A stretch of DNA of 52,885 nucleotides from Rhodospirillaceae bacterium (GCA_947476925.1 CANJSF010000001.1:209470-262354); one strand, 5' to 3'. Counted from the stretch's first letter, positions 26,419 through 35,900 are shown. Program-made: numbers and translations. The notes: generated by a model from the letters alone, not told the origin.

Positions 26419-27207
26419 ATGGATCGCCGTAGTGTTTTGGGTGCAGCGCTGGCGTTGACCGCCATTCGTACAGCACAGGCGGCCGACAAGCTCCGTCCTA
26501 TCTTTGTGGTGGGCGCGACAGCGCGCATGGCGCCCGAGATTATGCAACAGGCGCTCGACCAAGGTCGCCGCGTGACGGGCTTTGCCCGATCGCCTGAAAA
26601 AATTGCCATCAAGAATAAAAACTTCACCGCCGTCAAAGGCGATATTTACGACCTCAAGGCGCTGACCGATGCGTTGAAAGGCGATGAAGTGGTCATCTCG
26701 CTGGTTGGCCCTCGCCTCGAACGCGGCGTCGAGCCAGGCTACATCGATATCTATTCGGTCGGCGTGTCGACCGTCATCTCGGCGATGCGCGCCAAAGGCA
26801 ACAAGCGCCTGTTGATCACTACGTCGGGCGGCACCGAGCAAATTCCCAAAGAAAAGCCCACCAACGGCGACCCGATTGATGAGATCGTCTGGCGCAATCG
26901 CAACCTCTACGGCGACATGCAGCGCTCGGAGAAAATCGTGGCTGTCAGCGATCTTGAATACATCGTGCTGAGGCCGCGCTTCTTGGGCGACGGGCCCAAA
27001 CAGCACAATTTAAAATTCTCGGTGCACAAGAACCATACGGCGTTCAAGGAACGCACCGGCGGCGCAACCAGCCGCGTGCTCTACTCTGACATCGCCGAAT
27101 TTGTGTTGACGTTGCTGGATGGACCAAATCCCTACCTTGGCACGGCGGTTGGAATTTACAGCGATTCGCAAATTCAATTGCGCAGCTCTGCAGCCAAAGA
27201 AGAATAG
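26419..27207 (+). CDS. Atypical NAD(P)-binding SDR/NmrA-like protein with Tat leader, copy 1
   Basis: A 262-residue protein with leader DRRSVLGAALALTA and a fair cleavage site after TAQA (residue 21), so likely exported by Tat. The mature part is an NmrA-like Rossmann fold: IFVVGATARMAPEI, GRRVTGFARSPEKI, VVISLVG, LLITTSGG, and YIVLRPRFLGDGP. The nucleotide loop reads GATARMA instead of the usual GATGxxG. It starts 5 bp after the previous gene and is followed after 4 bp by a close paralogue, forming one run with the aminopeptidase. Confidence 0.8.
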   Translation: MDRRSVLGAALALTAIRTAQAADKLRPIFVVGATARMAPEIMQQALDQGRRVTGFARSPEKIAIKNKNFTAVKGDIYDLKALTDALKGDEVVISLVGPRLERGVEPGYIDIYSVGVSTVISAMRAKGNKRLLITTSGGTEQIPKEKPTNGDPIDEIVWRNRNLYGDMQRSEKIVAVSDLEYIVLRPRFLGDGPKQHNLKFSVHKNHTAFKERTGGATSRVLYSDIAEFVLTLLDGPNPYLGTAVGIYSDSQIQLRSSAAKEE

Positions 27208-27211
27208 CAAA

Positions 27212-27934
27212 GTGGCGACGACAGCCCTCAGTCCCTTGCTTGTAATCGGCGCGACGGCTCGCAGCGCGGGTGAAATTATCACTCAAGGCTTGGCGCAAGG
27301 CCGGCGAGTCACCGGATTTGCGCGTGACCCCCGCAAAATTGGCGTGACCCACCCCAATTTTATTCCTGCCACGGGCGATGTTTATGATGTGAATAGCCTG
27401 GGCGCTGCCATGACAGGCAGTGAGGTGATTATCTCATTAATTGGGTTGAAGTATGACCCAAAGAAAGAGTCTGGTTTTGTCGATGTCTATTCGGTCGGCG
27501 GGTCTATGATTCTGAGCGCGATGCGGCGCAAAGGTAATCGCAGGATCATTACAATGACATCGGGAGGAACTGAACAAATTCCGCCCGAAAAGCCAACGAA
27601 CAATGACGTCTCAGATAACTTTGTTTGGCGCGAGCGCAATGTTTACCAAGACATGCAGCGCTGGGAGAAAATTTTGGCCGTGAGCGGCTTTGACTACGTC
27701 GTGATGCGGCCGCGCCGTTTGGCGGAAGGCCCCAAACGAAACAATCTCAAGTTCACGATTCACAAGAACCACACTGCGTTCGACGAGCGCACGGGCGGTC
27801 CGCAAAGTACCGTGACGTATGCTGATGTTGCTGCGTTTGCGCTTTCCCTGGCCGAGGGCAATACCTATCTCGGAACTGCTGTCGGAATTTACTCCGACCT
27901 CTTTCTTGGTAATGAGGCCTTTAAGCCGAATTAG
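27212..27934 (+). CDS. Atypical NAD(P)-binding SDR/NmrA-like protein, copy 2
   Basis: A 240-residue paralogue of the preceding gene, sharing VIGATARSAGEI, GRRVTGFARDP, TSGGTEQIP-EKPTN, VYQDMQRWEKI and HKNHTAF. I choose GTG 27212, five bases after the upstream stop with AAGAAG in front; this version has no leader and would be cytoplasmic. A longer frame starting at 27119 inside the upstream gene adds an Arg/Lys-rich stretch with no clear signal. It has the same GATARxA loop as copy 1. Ends 3 bp from a convergent SDR. Confidence 0.75.
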   Translation: MATTALSPLLVIGATARSAGEIITQGLAQGRRVTGFARDPRKIGVTHPNFIPATGDVYDVNSLGAAMTGSEVIISLIGLKYDPKKESGFVDVYSVGGSMILSAMRRKGNRRIITMTSGGTEQIPPEKPTNNDVSDNFVWRERNVYQDMQRWEKILAVSGFDYVVMRPRRLAEGPKRNNLKFTIHKNHTAFDERTGGPQSTVTYADVAAFALSLAEGNTYLGTAVGIYSDLFLGNEAFKPN

Positions 27935-27937
27935 GCG

Positions 27938-28660
27938 CTACCACGCCACATCCTCACCGCGATAATTTAGAAATCGGCCGGAGTCTGCCACCGTCAAGGC
28001 CTCAAAAACCTTGCGTTGCGCTGCGACACTGTCATGCGGCTCGAGATCGGCGATGCCTTTGCCGCCCATGTCGGTGCGAACCCACCCTGGGGCCATGGCA
28101 ACGACGGTCACCCCGCGTGCTTTAAGATCAAGCGACAAGCCCTTGGTGACCATGTTCAGCGCCGCCTTACTGGACCGATAGCAGTATGACTGGCCGGGTT
28201 TAATATTGTTCGTCACCGAGCCAAGATCGCTCGACATCATCACCACTAGTTTACGGCTACTGCGCTCAACCTGAGGCAAGAAAGCTTCGGTCATCTTCAT
28301 CGCACCCAGAACATTAACGCGAAGGATGTCTTCCCAAATAGAATAGTCGATGGATCCGAGCCGCTGATAGGCGATGCCGTCTGGTATTCCCTGGGGCCCA
28401 TAACTGCCGGCGTTATTGATCAACAGGTCGATACGCTCGCCTGCCAGTGACGTTGCCATGGCATCAATGGCTGCGCGGTTCGAGACATCGAGTGCCAGCA
28501 CCTGAACTTGGTTGCGAAACGCGTGCCGCAGGCTTTCAAGTTCAGGCGCTGCATTGGGCTGACGGCAACACGCAATGACACGCCAGCCATCCTTGGCGTA
28601 CTGACGCGCATGCTCAAATCCAATTCCGCGATTGGCGCCTGTAATAAGAACTGTACGCAC
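27938..28660 (-). CDS. Short-chain dehydrogenase/reductase (SDR)
   Basis: A 240-residue classical SDR: cofactor loop TGANRGIG at 7-14, structural NNAG, and the catalytic YRSSK (Tyr-x-x-x-Lys) with a preceding Ser-rich segment MMSSDLGS. GWVRTDMGG follows, as in many SDRs. Substrate unknown; the closest group by pattern is the C-factor/sniffer-like SDRs. It follows pntB by only 5 bp, so it is probably transcribed with the transhydrogenase genes and could use the NADPH they make. Confidence 0.9.
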   Translation of the reverse strand: MRTVLITGANRGIGFEHARQYAKDGWRVIACCRQPNAAPELESLRHAFRNQVQVLALDVSNRAAIDAMATSLAGERIDLLINNAGSYGPQGIPDGIAYQRLGSIDYSIWEDILRVNVLGAMKMTEAFLPQVERSSRKLVVMMSSDLGSVTNNIKPGQSYCYRSSKAALNMVTKGLSLDLKARGVTVVAMAPGWVRTDMGGKGIADLEPHDSVAAQRKVFEALTVADSGRFLNYRGEDVAW

Positions 28661-28665
28661 GCCGC

Positions 28666-30063
28666 CTATTCCAGCGCCCCGCAGATTTCCTCAGTCATTT
28701 TTTTGGCGTCACCCAACAACATCATCGTGTTGTCGCGATAGAACAGGTCGTTATCCACACCTGCATACCCTGCTGCCATGGAGCGCTTGACGAACAGCAC
28801 CGTTTTAGCCTTTTCGACATCTAGAATTGGCATGCCGTAAATCGGGCTTTGGGGGTCGGTTTTAGCCACAGGATTGGTCACATCGTTGGCGCCAATCACA
28901 TACACCGCGTCTGCTGTACTGAACTCGTGATTGATCTCTTCAAGTTCGAACACTTCATCGTAGGGCACATTTGCTTCGGCCAGCAGCACGTTCATGTGGC
29001 CGGGCATACGGCCCGCCACCGGGTGAATGGCATATTTTACTGTTACGCCCTCGGCCTTCAGTTTGTCGGCCATTTCGCGAAGCGCATGTTGGGCCTGCGC
29101 CACGGCCATGCCGTAACCCGGCACAATGATAACTTTGCTGGCGTTTTTCATGATGAAAGCTGCATCGTCAGCCGAGCCTGCTTTATGAGGCCTGGCTTCT
29201 TTTTTGCCGCCGGCACCGGTTGCCGCAGCCGCATCGCCGCCGAAGCCGCCAAGGATCACGTTGATGATCGAGCGGTTCATGCCTTTGCACATGATGTACG
29301 ACAAAATTGCGCCCGATGATCCCACAAGCGCTCCAACGATAATCAAAAGGCTATTTCCTAGGGTAAAGCCGATACCCGCTGCCGCCCAACCGGAATAGCT
29401 GTTGAGCATCGACACCACCACGGGCATGTCCGCTCCGCCGATGGGAAGGATGAGCAAAAACCCGAGGAGGAAACTCAACATCGCGAGTGCGAAAAAGATC
29501 GTATGGCTTTCCGTGCCGCAGAAAATCACCAGCAGCGCCAAGATGCCGAGGCCGAGCAATGCATTGAGTTGATGCTGGCCTTTAAACACCAAAGGATTGC
29601 CGGTCATGAGGCCTTGCAGTTTTGCGAATGCAATGACCGAGCCAGAGAACGTGATCGCGCCGATGACAAGACCCAGAGACATTTCGACCAAACTGGCCGT
29701 CTTGATGGTGCCGGGCACGCCAATGCCGTAACTTTCCGGTGCAAGTAACGCTGCTCCCGCGACGAACACGGCAGCTAAACCGACCAAGCTGTGAAATGCA
29801 GCCACGAGTTGCGGCAAGGCCGTCATCTCGATTTTGCGCGCGATGACGGCGCCGACGGCGCCGCCAATACCGATGCCCGCAACAATCCAGATATAGCTTT
29901 TCACTTCCGGCGATAACAACGTGGTGATGATGGCAATTGCCATGCCAATCATACCCAGCGTGTTGCCTTGGCGTGAGGTTTCAGGGTTTGAGAGACCGCG
30001 CAGCGTCAGAATAAAAAATACGCCGGCGACGATGTAAGCAAAAAGGGTTGCTCCAATGGCCAT
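28666..30063 (-). CDS. pntB: NAD(P) transhydrogenase subunit beta
   Basis: A 465-residue subunit of proton-translocating transhydrogenase, which makes NADPH from NADH with the proton gradient. About nine membrane helices fill the first 260 residues (for example FHSLVGLAAVFVAG), then a soluble NADP domain III: VIIVPGYGMAVAQAQHAL, HPVAGRMPGHMNVLLAEA, ELEEINHEF, and VIGANDVTNPVAKTDPQSPI. All hallmark segments are intact. Between the two parts is an Ala/Gly/Lys-rich linker of about 30 residues. Third gene of pntAA-pntAB-pntB, 9 bp after the preceding gene. Confidence 0.97.
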   Translation of the reverse strand: MAIGATLFAYIVAGVFFILTLRGLSNPETSRQGNTLGMIGMAIAIITTLLSPEVKSYIWIVAGIGIGGAVGAVIARKIEMTALPQLVAAFHSLVGLAAVFVAGAALLAPESYGIGVPGTIKTASLVEMSLGLVIGAITFSGSVIAFAKLQGLMTGNPLVFKGQHQLNALLGLGILALLVIFCGTESHTIFFALAMLSFLLGFLLILPIGGADMPVVVSMLNSYSGWAAAGIGFTLGNSLLIIVGALVGSSGAILSYIMCKGMNRSIINVILGGFGGDAAAATGAGGKKEARPHKAGSADDAAFIMKNASKVIIVPGYGMAVAQAQHALREMADKLKAEGVTVKYAIHPVAGRMPGHMNVLLAEANVPYDEVFELEEINHEFSTADAVYVIGANDVTNPVAKTDPQSPIYGMPILDVEKAKTVLFVKRSMAAGYAGVDNDLFYRDNTMMLLGDAKKMTEEICGALE

Positions 30064-30072
30064 GGTTTGCTC

Positions 30073-30477
30073 CTACTTGCCTTTCTTCTTGAACATCGCA
30101 AGCATTCGCTGGGTCACGATAAACCCGCCGAAGATGTTCACCGAAGCCAAGACCACGGCCAAGAAGCCCAAGAGTTTCGCGGTACCAAAGGCCTCGGGCC
30201 CCGCGGCCAAAATCGCGCCGACAATGATCACGCTTGATACCGCATTGGTGACGGCCATCAGCGGGCTATGCAACGCGGGCGTGACGCTCCACACCACGTA
30301 AAAACCGACAAATACGGCCAACGCAAAGATCGTCAGCAAATACCAGAAGTCGTGGCCGCCGCCCTGCTGCGCGGCGAGTTGTGCCACCTGAGCCGAGAGT
30401 GCTTGAACTTGCGTCGCCAGATCGCCTGCTTGCTCGGCCACTTTGGCCGCTTGGTCAGTAACTTGATTGGGGTTCAT
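30073..30477 (-). CDS. pntAB: NAD(P) transhydrogenase subunit alpha-2 (membrane part)
   Basis: A 134-residue subunit carrying the three-helix membrane segment that is fused to PntA in enterobacteria. The first 50 residues are polar and heptad-like ([18 protein letters not shown]), probably a coiled coil; then come helices at about 55-73, 80-100 and 105-125 with [19 protein letters not shown], a hallmark of the family. ATG 30477 starts 10 bp after pntAA. A longer frame starting inside pntAA can be dismissed. Confidence 0.94.
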   Translation of the reverse strand: MNPNQVTDQAAKVAEQAGDLATQVQALSAQVAQLAAQQGGGHDFWYLLTIFALAVFVGFYVVWSVTPALHSPLMAVTNAVSSVIIVGAILAAGPEAFGTAKLLGFLAVVLASVNIFGGFIVTQRMLAMFKKKGK

Positions 30478-30487
30478 GGCTGATTCC

Positions 30488-31636
30488 TTATCCGACCAAT
30501 GACGGGTGAACGACTTGGCCATCCTTGGTGATAAGCGTGCCTTTCACCAATTCGTCCTCGAAGTTGATTTTTAAATTGCCTGTGCCCTTCTCAATCATGA
30601 GAGCGGCGAAGTTCAGCACGTTCTTGGCAAACAAGGCGCTGGCATCGCGCGGCAAACGTGCGGGGACATTGCTGTGGCCCATGATGATGGCGCCGTTCTC
30701 GGTGGTCACGACTTGGTCTTTCACGCTGCCCACAACGTTGCCGCCGGTTTCCACCGCCAGATCAACGATGACGGAACCGGCCTTCATACTTTTGACCATG
30801 TCGGCCGAGACAAGTTTCGGCGCAGCCCGGCCTGGAATGAGTGCGGTGGTGATGACGATGTCCGATTTGGCCACTTCGGCCGCCACAGCTGCGGCTTGCT
30901 TTTGCTTGAAGTCATCGTCCATTTCTTTGGCATAGCCGCCTGACGTCTCGGCGGCTTTCATCTTGGCTTCGTCGACGACAATGAATTTGCCGCCTAAGCT
31001 TTCCACTTGCTCCTTGGCCGCATAGCGCACGTCGGTGGCGTACACCACTGCCCCCATGCGCTTGGCCGTGGCGATGGCTTGCAAGCCCGCAACGCCTGCA
31101 CCGAAAATCAGGACGCGCGCCGGGGCAATGGTTCCCGCAGCCGTCATCATCATCGGCATTGCGCGGCCAAACGTCGCTGCGGCATCGATCACGGCTTTGT
31201 ACCCGGCCAAATTACTTTGCGACGACAAAATATCCATGGCTTGAGCGCGACTTATTCTGGGCATGAGTTCCAGCGCGAAGGCATTCACGCCCTTCGCTGC
31301 CAATGCTTGGGCCAGCGGTTTGGAGGTCAGCGCATTGAGTTGCGCCATCAGGTAGCTGCCCGATTTCAGTGCGCCAATTTCATCGGTGCCTTCATCAGCG
31401 GTCATGGGCCGCTGCACCTTCACCACCAGTTCCGCCCCAGTTGTTGCAGCGGCGGCATCTGCTGCAATTGTGGCACCAGCGGCGGTATAGTCGGCATCTG
31501 AGATACTCGCGGCGACCCCAGCCCCGGTTTCAACCACAACCTTGCAGCCCAATCCGAGCAGCTTCTTGATCGTATCGGGCGTAGCTGCAACGCGCGTTTC
31601 GCCAGGCCGACGTTCTTTCAAAACAGCTATTTGCAT
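30488..31636 (-). CDS. pntAA: NAD(P) transhydrogenase subunit alpha-1
   Basis: A 382-residue NAD-binding domain I. It opens with [21 protein letters not shown], carries [20 protein letters not shown] (nucleotide loop) at about 175-195, and shows [20 protein letters not shown] with the RQD-type loop region earlier. ATG 31636 has AAGGG nine bases upstream; the open frame extends 73 codons further but that extension looks like noise. It is the first gene of the operon, whose promoter must lie in the 31637-31806 gap shared with the divergent DUF3108 gene. Confidence 0.95.
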   Translation of the reverse strand: MQIAVLKERRPGETRVAATPDTIKKLLGLGCKVVVETGAGVAASISDADYTAAGATIAADAAAATTGAELVVKVQRPMTADEGTDEIGALKSGSYLMAQLNALTSKPLAQALAAKGVNAFALELMPRISRAQAMDILSSQSNLAGYKAVIDAAATFGRAMPMMMTAAGTIAPARVLIFGAGVAGLQAIATAKRMGAVVYATDVRYAAKEQVESLGGKFIVVDEAKMKAAETSGGYAKEMDDDFKQKQAAAVAAEVAKSDIVITTALIPGRAAPKLVSADMVKSMKAGSVIVDLAVETGGNVVGSVKDQVVTTENGAIIMGHSNVPARLPRDASALFAKNVLNFAALMIEKGTGNLKINFEDELVKGTLITKDGQVVHPSLVG

Positions 31637-31806
31637 TGATTTTTCCCTTGGCCGGCCCGCCGCAGCGGCTTGGTCACTATGGGGGTATTGATGCAAATTA
31701 GCCTGGCCTTGCCAAGGGATAAGACGGTGAATCCTCTCTGAATCAGCGTGAAATCCGATATACTGCCGACTTCGTATAGACTGTAAAACAGATATTGGGA
31801 CACCGA

Positions 31807-32691
31807 ATGCACGCTCGGGCCATATTCGTCGCGATCGGTCTCGTTGCTGCCGCAACCAGCAACGGCTTTGCCCGCGAGCAAAAAGAGCGCTTGCTGTTTG
31901 ACGTTATGTTCGGCGGCCTGCATGTGGCCGATGTGGTTGTGACCATGGATCAAACGCCCGCGACCTATACCTCGCGCCTCGAAATGCGCACGCGTGGCGT
32001 GCTGGAATTTTTCCAAGACTTTCGCGCCGACATGAAAAGCGAAGGCGGCTTTGTCGTCACAACAAGCCCGATCCGCACAGTGCCGACACTTTATACCCGC
32101 TCTTGGTCCAGCCCCGAGGTTGCATCCGACGTCACGATGCCATTCGATCCGCTCACGGGCCTCAGTCAATCAGTCGAGCGGCTTTACAACCCGCAAACAG
32201 GCGCGGCGCTGAAACCCGAGGACATGCCCTGGAACTCTAAGCGCAAACCCATCCCCGAAGTTCCTGACAATTTACGCGCCGGTGCCATCGACCCCGTCGC
32301 GGCGTTTATTGCCGCGCGGAGGCAAGTTTTAGAGTCTGGCCAAACAGAAGTGCGCGTGCCGATTTACGATGGGCGCCGCCGTTACGATATCATTAGCAAA
32401 GTTGGCAAATCGCGCATCTACAACATCAAAGACCAATCGCGCGAGTTAACGCCCATTACCTCGCGGGTCGAGCCAGTGTTTGGGTTCGAGCCTGATGCCG
32501 AAGACCGCATGCGAGAGTCCACGGGTACAACGCTGTTCACCAGCGATGAGCGCTTTCTGCCGGTGCAAATCATTTTAGGAAATGACTTGTTCTCAAGCGT
32601 GATGAACTTGGTGGCGGAATGCACCACCGACCCCGCCCCGTGCGATAACTTCGGCCAAAAGGAACCACAGAAAAAAACGGCGGCGAATTAA
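31807..32691 (+). CDS. Secreted DUF3108 family protein
   Basis: A 294-residue protein with a signal peptide (hydrophobic residues 4-18, likely cut near GFA). The mature part matches the DUF3108 pattern: LLFDVMFGGLHVADVVV near the start, EFFQDFRADMKSEG, then PLTGLSQSVE, and YDGRRRYDIISKVG. The fold is thought to be a beta-barrel-like envelope protein; function unknown. A TATACT element 45 bp upstream could be part of its promoter. Its TAA stop shares four bases with that of the convergent DUF1838 gene (TTAA). Confidence 0.82.
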   Translation: MHARAIFVAIGLVAAATSNGFAREQKERLLFDVMFGGLHVADVVVTMDQTPATYTSRLEMRTRGVLEFFQDFRADMKSEGGFVVTTSPIRTVPTLYTRSWSSPEVASDVTMPFDPLTGLSQSVERLYNPQTGAALKPEDMPWNSKRKPIPEVPDNLRAGAIDPVAAFIAARRQVLESGQTEVRVPIYDGRRRYDIISKVGKSRIYNIKDQSRELTPITSRVEPVFGFEPDAEDRMRESTGTTLFTSDERFLPVQIILGNDLFSSVMNLVAECTTDPAPCDNFGQKEPQKKTAAN

Positions 32692-33593
32692 GCCTTCTTC
32701 AGTTTCGCGCGAAGAATTTTTTTGTACTCGGCGGTGTCGTCGCGGTCTTTTGGCCAATTGGCCAAGTCGAATAACATCGGCGTTTTCTGCTCAAGCCCCT
32801 TACGCGCGGCGGCTGGGATGTCATCGAGGCTTTTGAGCTTTGCGCCCATCGCACGACCCCAACTCCGACCCGGGCGCGTGCCCATGCCCGCCCACGGCTG
32901 GAAGCTGACTAGGTTTTGAAACTGGATTGAGGCTGAAGCGCGCAGTACGTTCGGATCAGCCACTTCCTTCAGCGGTGCGAAGTAGACGTAATGTGAATCC
33001 CAATACATCGTTGGGCCTGAAGAGTCGTCGGGGAACTCGGTGGGTGAGAACGGGTTGGGGTACGAGAAGCCCGACATGGTCGGCAGAATCACCGTCTCGC
33101 CCACGGTTTCAATAGCCATCGGTTTTGGTTTCAGTGTTGCACCTGGTCCGGTGGTCACTTCGTCGGGCCCGACTTCGACCGTCAATGGCCGCCCGATGAA
33201 GTGCCATGGCTCAAGCGTTTGGCCGGTGATGGGGTTTTGCCATTTCTCCAGCACCTCGTGGGTGTCGAACTTGCAATACACGCCTGCCTCGTAGTTCGTG
33301 ATCATGGTGTTGCCATTGGCCATGGGCTTACACACTTTGATGGCTACGTTGTTCATGGTGTACAGCGGCACCAGATTTTTTTCGTGCATGTAGGCGTAGA
33401 TGTGCAGGCGATAAAACGCAGGCACCGCTTCGTCTGCGGCGCTTGCAATAATTTTAGCTCGCACCTTCGCGCGTTCTTTGGGGTCGTCGAGCTTTAATGT
33501 TGGGGCGGCTTGCGCCGGCGAATCTGCCAGTGCCGACGCTATTCCGAGGCCAGCGATTATCGAATTGCGCCGCGAAATTTCTGAAAATGTCAT
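32688..33593 (-). CDS. Tat-exported DUF1838 family protein, copy 2
   Basis: A 301-residue DUF1838 protein of unknown function. Leader: ISRRNSIIAGLGIASA, with a site after PAQA, so probably exported folded through Tat. Family segments are DPKERAKVRAKI, FYRLHIYAYMHE, YEAGVYCKFDTHEVLEKWQNPITG, and MYWDSHYVYF, then SFQPWAGMG. The Tyr-, Trp- and His-rich cores resemble a ligand-binding barrel but no active site is known. ATG 33593 has a G-run upstream; the open frame extends 51 codons further without a leader. Nineteen bases separate it from its paralogue upstream. Confidence 0.88.
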   Translation of the reverse strand: MTFSEISRRNSIIAGLGIASALADSPAQAAPTLKLDDPKERAKVRAKIIASAADEAVPAFYRLHIYAYMHEKNLVPLYTMNNVAIKVCKPMANGNTMITNYEAGVYCKFDTHEVLEKWQNPITGQTLEPWHFIGRPLTVEVGPDEVTTGPGATLKPKPMAIETVGETVILPTMSGFSYPNPFSPTEFPDDSSGPTMYWDSHYVYFAPLKEVADPNVLRASASIQFQNLVSFQPWAGMGTRPGRSWGRAMGAKLKSLDDIPAAARKGLEQKTPMLFDLANWPKDRDDTAEYKKILRAKLKKA

Positions 33594-33612
33594 GCTTCGC
33601 CCCCCCAACGTA

Positions 33613-34521
33613 TTATCCCTGCTTGGCTTTGCGCCAGGCCATGTATTCAGGGAAATCAAGGCGCGGTTTGGTCCAGCCGTCGATATTAAAAATTTCTGGC
33701 GTTTGCTTTTCCAACGTCGCGCGCGCGGCTTTGGGCAAGTCATCAAGGCTTTTCAGCTTCGTACCGTAGGCCTTGCCATATGTACGCCCCGGCTTGCCGC
33801 CCAATCCAAACCACGGGTGCCAACTGACAAGATTTTGAAACTGCGAGAAGGCCCCCGCGCGTGTGAGTTTCGGGTTCAGCACGTCGGCAACTTTGCCCGC
33901 TTGAACGAAATGCGAATCCCAATAGTAAATTGGGCCAGCCGATTCTTTAGGATACTGTTCAGGCTTCATCGGATTTGGAAATGAAAACGCCGACTGACTG
34001 GGCACAAACACCGTATCGCCAATAATGTCGATGCGCTGTGCCCTGGGTTTCACAGTCGCCGTTTCATCCGTCACCGCGCCGTCAGGGCCAATCTCGGCCT
34101 TCAGTGGCCCGCCGATAAACGGCCATACATCGCGCTTCTCGCCCGTGATCGGGTTTTCCCACACGTCGATTGATTCATCGGTATCAAACTTACAATAGGC
34201 GCCTGACTCAAAAACCGTGCCGGCATAATTGCCGTTGGGCAGCGGTTTCCACTTGGTGATGTTGAGGTTGTTCATGGTGACGAAGGGAATCAAATTGCCT
34301 TCGTTGGCATAACCGTACAAATGCAGGCGATAGAACGTGTAAACCGTTTCTTCGGCAATTGAGCCGCCAATTTTGGCCCGCACCATGGCCCGGGTTTTGG
34401 GGTCTGCTAAATCGAGTGTGCCGATTTTTTGTGCGCTCGCGTCTTGTGCTGTTGCAGCGCCAACCGCCGTAAGTGCCGCCGTCGCAAGTGCGCTACGGCG
34501 CGAAATAATTGATGATGTCAT
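33613..34521 (-). CDS. Tat-exported DUF1838 family protein, copy 1
   Basis: A 302-residue paralogue of the following gene. Leader ISRRSALATAALTAVGA with a site near ASA; mature protein shares RAKIGGS, FYRLHLYGY, FESGAYCKFDTDESIDVWENPITG, YYWDSHFV and SWHPWFGLG. ATG 34521 is preceded by GGGAGG with six bases between, a strong start. It lies 27 bp after the ABC1 kinase gene on the same strand, so the run M3 peptidase-ABC1-DUF1838-DUF1838 may be one transcript. Confidence 0.88.
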   Translation of the reverse strand: MTSSIISRRSALATAALTAVGAATAQDASAQKIGTLDLADPKTRAMVRAKIGGSIAEETVYTFYRLHLYGYANEGNLIPFVTMNNLNITKWKPLPNGNYAGTVFESGAYCKFDTDESIDVWENPITGEKRDVWPFIGGPLKAEIGPDGAVTDETATVKPRAQRIDIIGDTVFVPSQSAFSFPNPMKPEQYPKESAGPIYYWDSHFVQAGKVADVLNPKLTRAGAFSQFQNLVSWHPWFGLGGKPGRTYGKAYGTKLKSLDDLPKAARATLEKQTPEIFNIDGWTKPRLDFPEYMAWRKAKQG

Positions 34522-34548
34522 GAAAGCCTCCCTGCCTGAGGAGAGAGA

Positions 34549-35895
34549 CTATAAGGCCAGCCCGGCTTTCTTCAAGGCGTTGGCTTGGTGCTTGGCCAAT
34601 GATTTCTCGTCGAAATTCTTGATGGTGTCGTGGAACAGGCGGTGCCAATTCACTTTCGCCCCCAGGCGCAAAAACACGCCGCCCAGGCCAATTGCTGCAC
34701 GATCAACCATGACAAACTCGCGCGGCGGTTTGACGCCGCCCAGTCGTTTCAACTCGGCATGAACTTTCTCAGCAACCTCACGGCCATAAGTCGAAGCATT
34801 GGTCTCCTCGATCAGGCGCGCGCGATCTTCCATCAAAGGCGCATACACAAAGGCCGCCCAGCGATTGAGCACGTCGATCACTTCGCGCTTCAAACCTTTG
34901 AAGCCCCAGGTTTCATAGGCTGACACGGCCAACGCTTCGTCGCCACTTTCTAAGGCGCGATAAAGGTCGATAACGCCGCGCACAAAGACAGGGCTGAAAA
35001 TGCGAATGGCCCCGAAGTCCATGAGGTTGATGGAATCGTCTGATCGCGCTGTGTAGTTGCCCAAGTGTGGATCGCCGTGAATGACGCCATAACTATAAAA
35101 GGGCACGTACCACGCCTTGAACAAACTGATGCCAAGGCGGTCGCGGCGGTCTTGGTTGGGCTCATCGGCCAGGATGTCGGTCAATGAGCGACCTTCGATC
35201 CAAGTCATGGTCAGTAGTCGCTTGGTCGAGAGTTCGGGCAACACGTCGGGCACATGAACATCGGCTTCCGCGGCCAACATAATTCGGTAGAGCGCCAGAT
35301 TGCGTGCCTCGTTGGTGTAGTCGAGTTCTTCTTTCAGGCGATCGGTAATCTCGGCGTGGATTTCGGTGGGGTCGATGGCCGGGGCAAACTGCCGGTACGT
35401 GGCAAACACCAGCTTCAACTGGCGCAAGTCAGCCTCGACCACTGAATCCATGTCTGGGTATTGCAACTTACAAGCCAGCGCCGCGCCGTCTTTTGACACG
35501 GCCCGATGGACCTGCCCCAATGATGCCGCGCGTGCGGCTTCACGTTCGAAAGATGTAAACTTACTTTGCCAATCGCTGCCCAACTCGGTTGTCATCCGGC
35601 GATTGACGAAGGGCCAGCCCATATGTGGCGCGTTGGCTTGCAGTTGTGCCAGTTCGCGCGCGTATTCAGCCGGCAATGCGTCGGGGATGGTGGAGAGAAT
35701 TTGCGCCACTTTCATCAGCGGGCCTTTCAGCCCACCCAGCAGTGCGCGCAGATCTTCGGCATTTTTGTTGCGATCGCCCTTCATGCCAAAGAAGCGTTCG
35801 CCAGCTAAGCGCGCGGCAAAACCGCCGATTCCTGTGCCCACTTGGGCATAACGCTTCACGCGCCCGCCCATGGAGTTTTCGTCAGCGTCTGCCAC
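34549..35895 (-). CDS. ABC1/AarF/COQ8-family atypical kinase
   Basis: A 448-residue protein of the UbiB/COQ8 family, atypical kinase-like ATPases that support ubiquinone synthesis or other lipid homeostasis. Seen: GPLMKVAQILSTIPDALP (the KxGQ-type motif, here KVAQ), the Ala-rich ATP loop ARAASLGQVHRA, Lys in LACKLQYPD, HGDPHLGNY as catalytic loop, and LMDFGAIR as metal-binding DFG. All key residues are present. Start is GTG 35895, five bases after the peptidase stop. No strong C-terminal membrane anchor is visible. Whether it acts in ubiquinone synthesis with COQ9 is inference. Confidence 0.9.
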   Translation of the reverse strand: MADADENSMGGRVKRYAQVGTGIGGFAARLAGERFFGMKGDRNKNAEDLRALLGGLKGPLMKVAQILSTIPDALPAEYARELAQLQANAPHMGWPFVNRRMTTELGSDWQSKFTSFEREAARAASLGQVHRAVSKDGAALACKLQYPDMDSVVEADLRQLKLVFATYRQFAPAIDPTEIHAEITDRLKEELDYTNEARNLALYRIMLAAEADVHVPDVLPELSTKRLLTMTWIEGRSLTDILADEPNQDRRDRLGISLFKAWYVPFYSYGVIHGDPHLGNYTARSDDSINLMDFGAIRIFSPVFVRGVIDLYRALESGDEALAVSAYETWGFKGLKREVIDVLNRWAAFVYAPLMEDRARLIEETNASTYGREVAEKVHAELKRLGGVKPPREFVMVDRAAIGLGGVFLRLGAKVNWHRLFHDTIKNFDEKSLAKHQANALKKAGLAL

Positions 35896-35900
35896 TTTTG

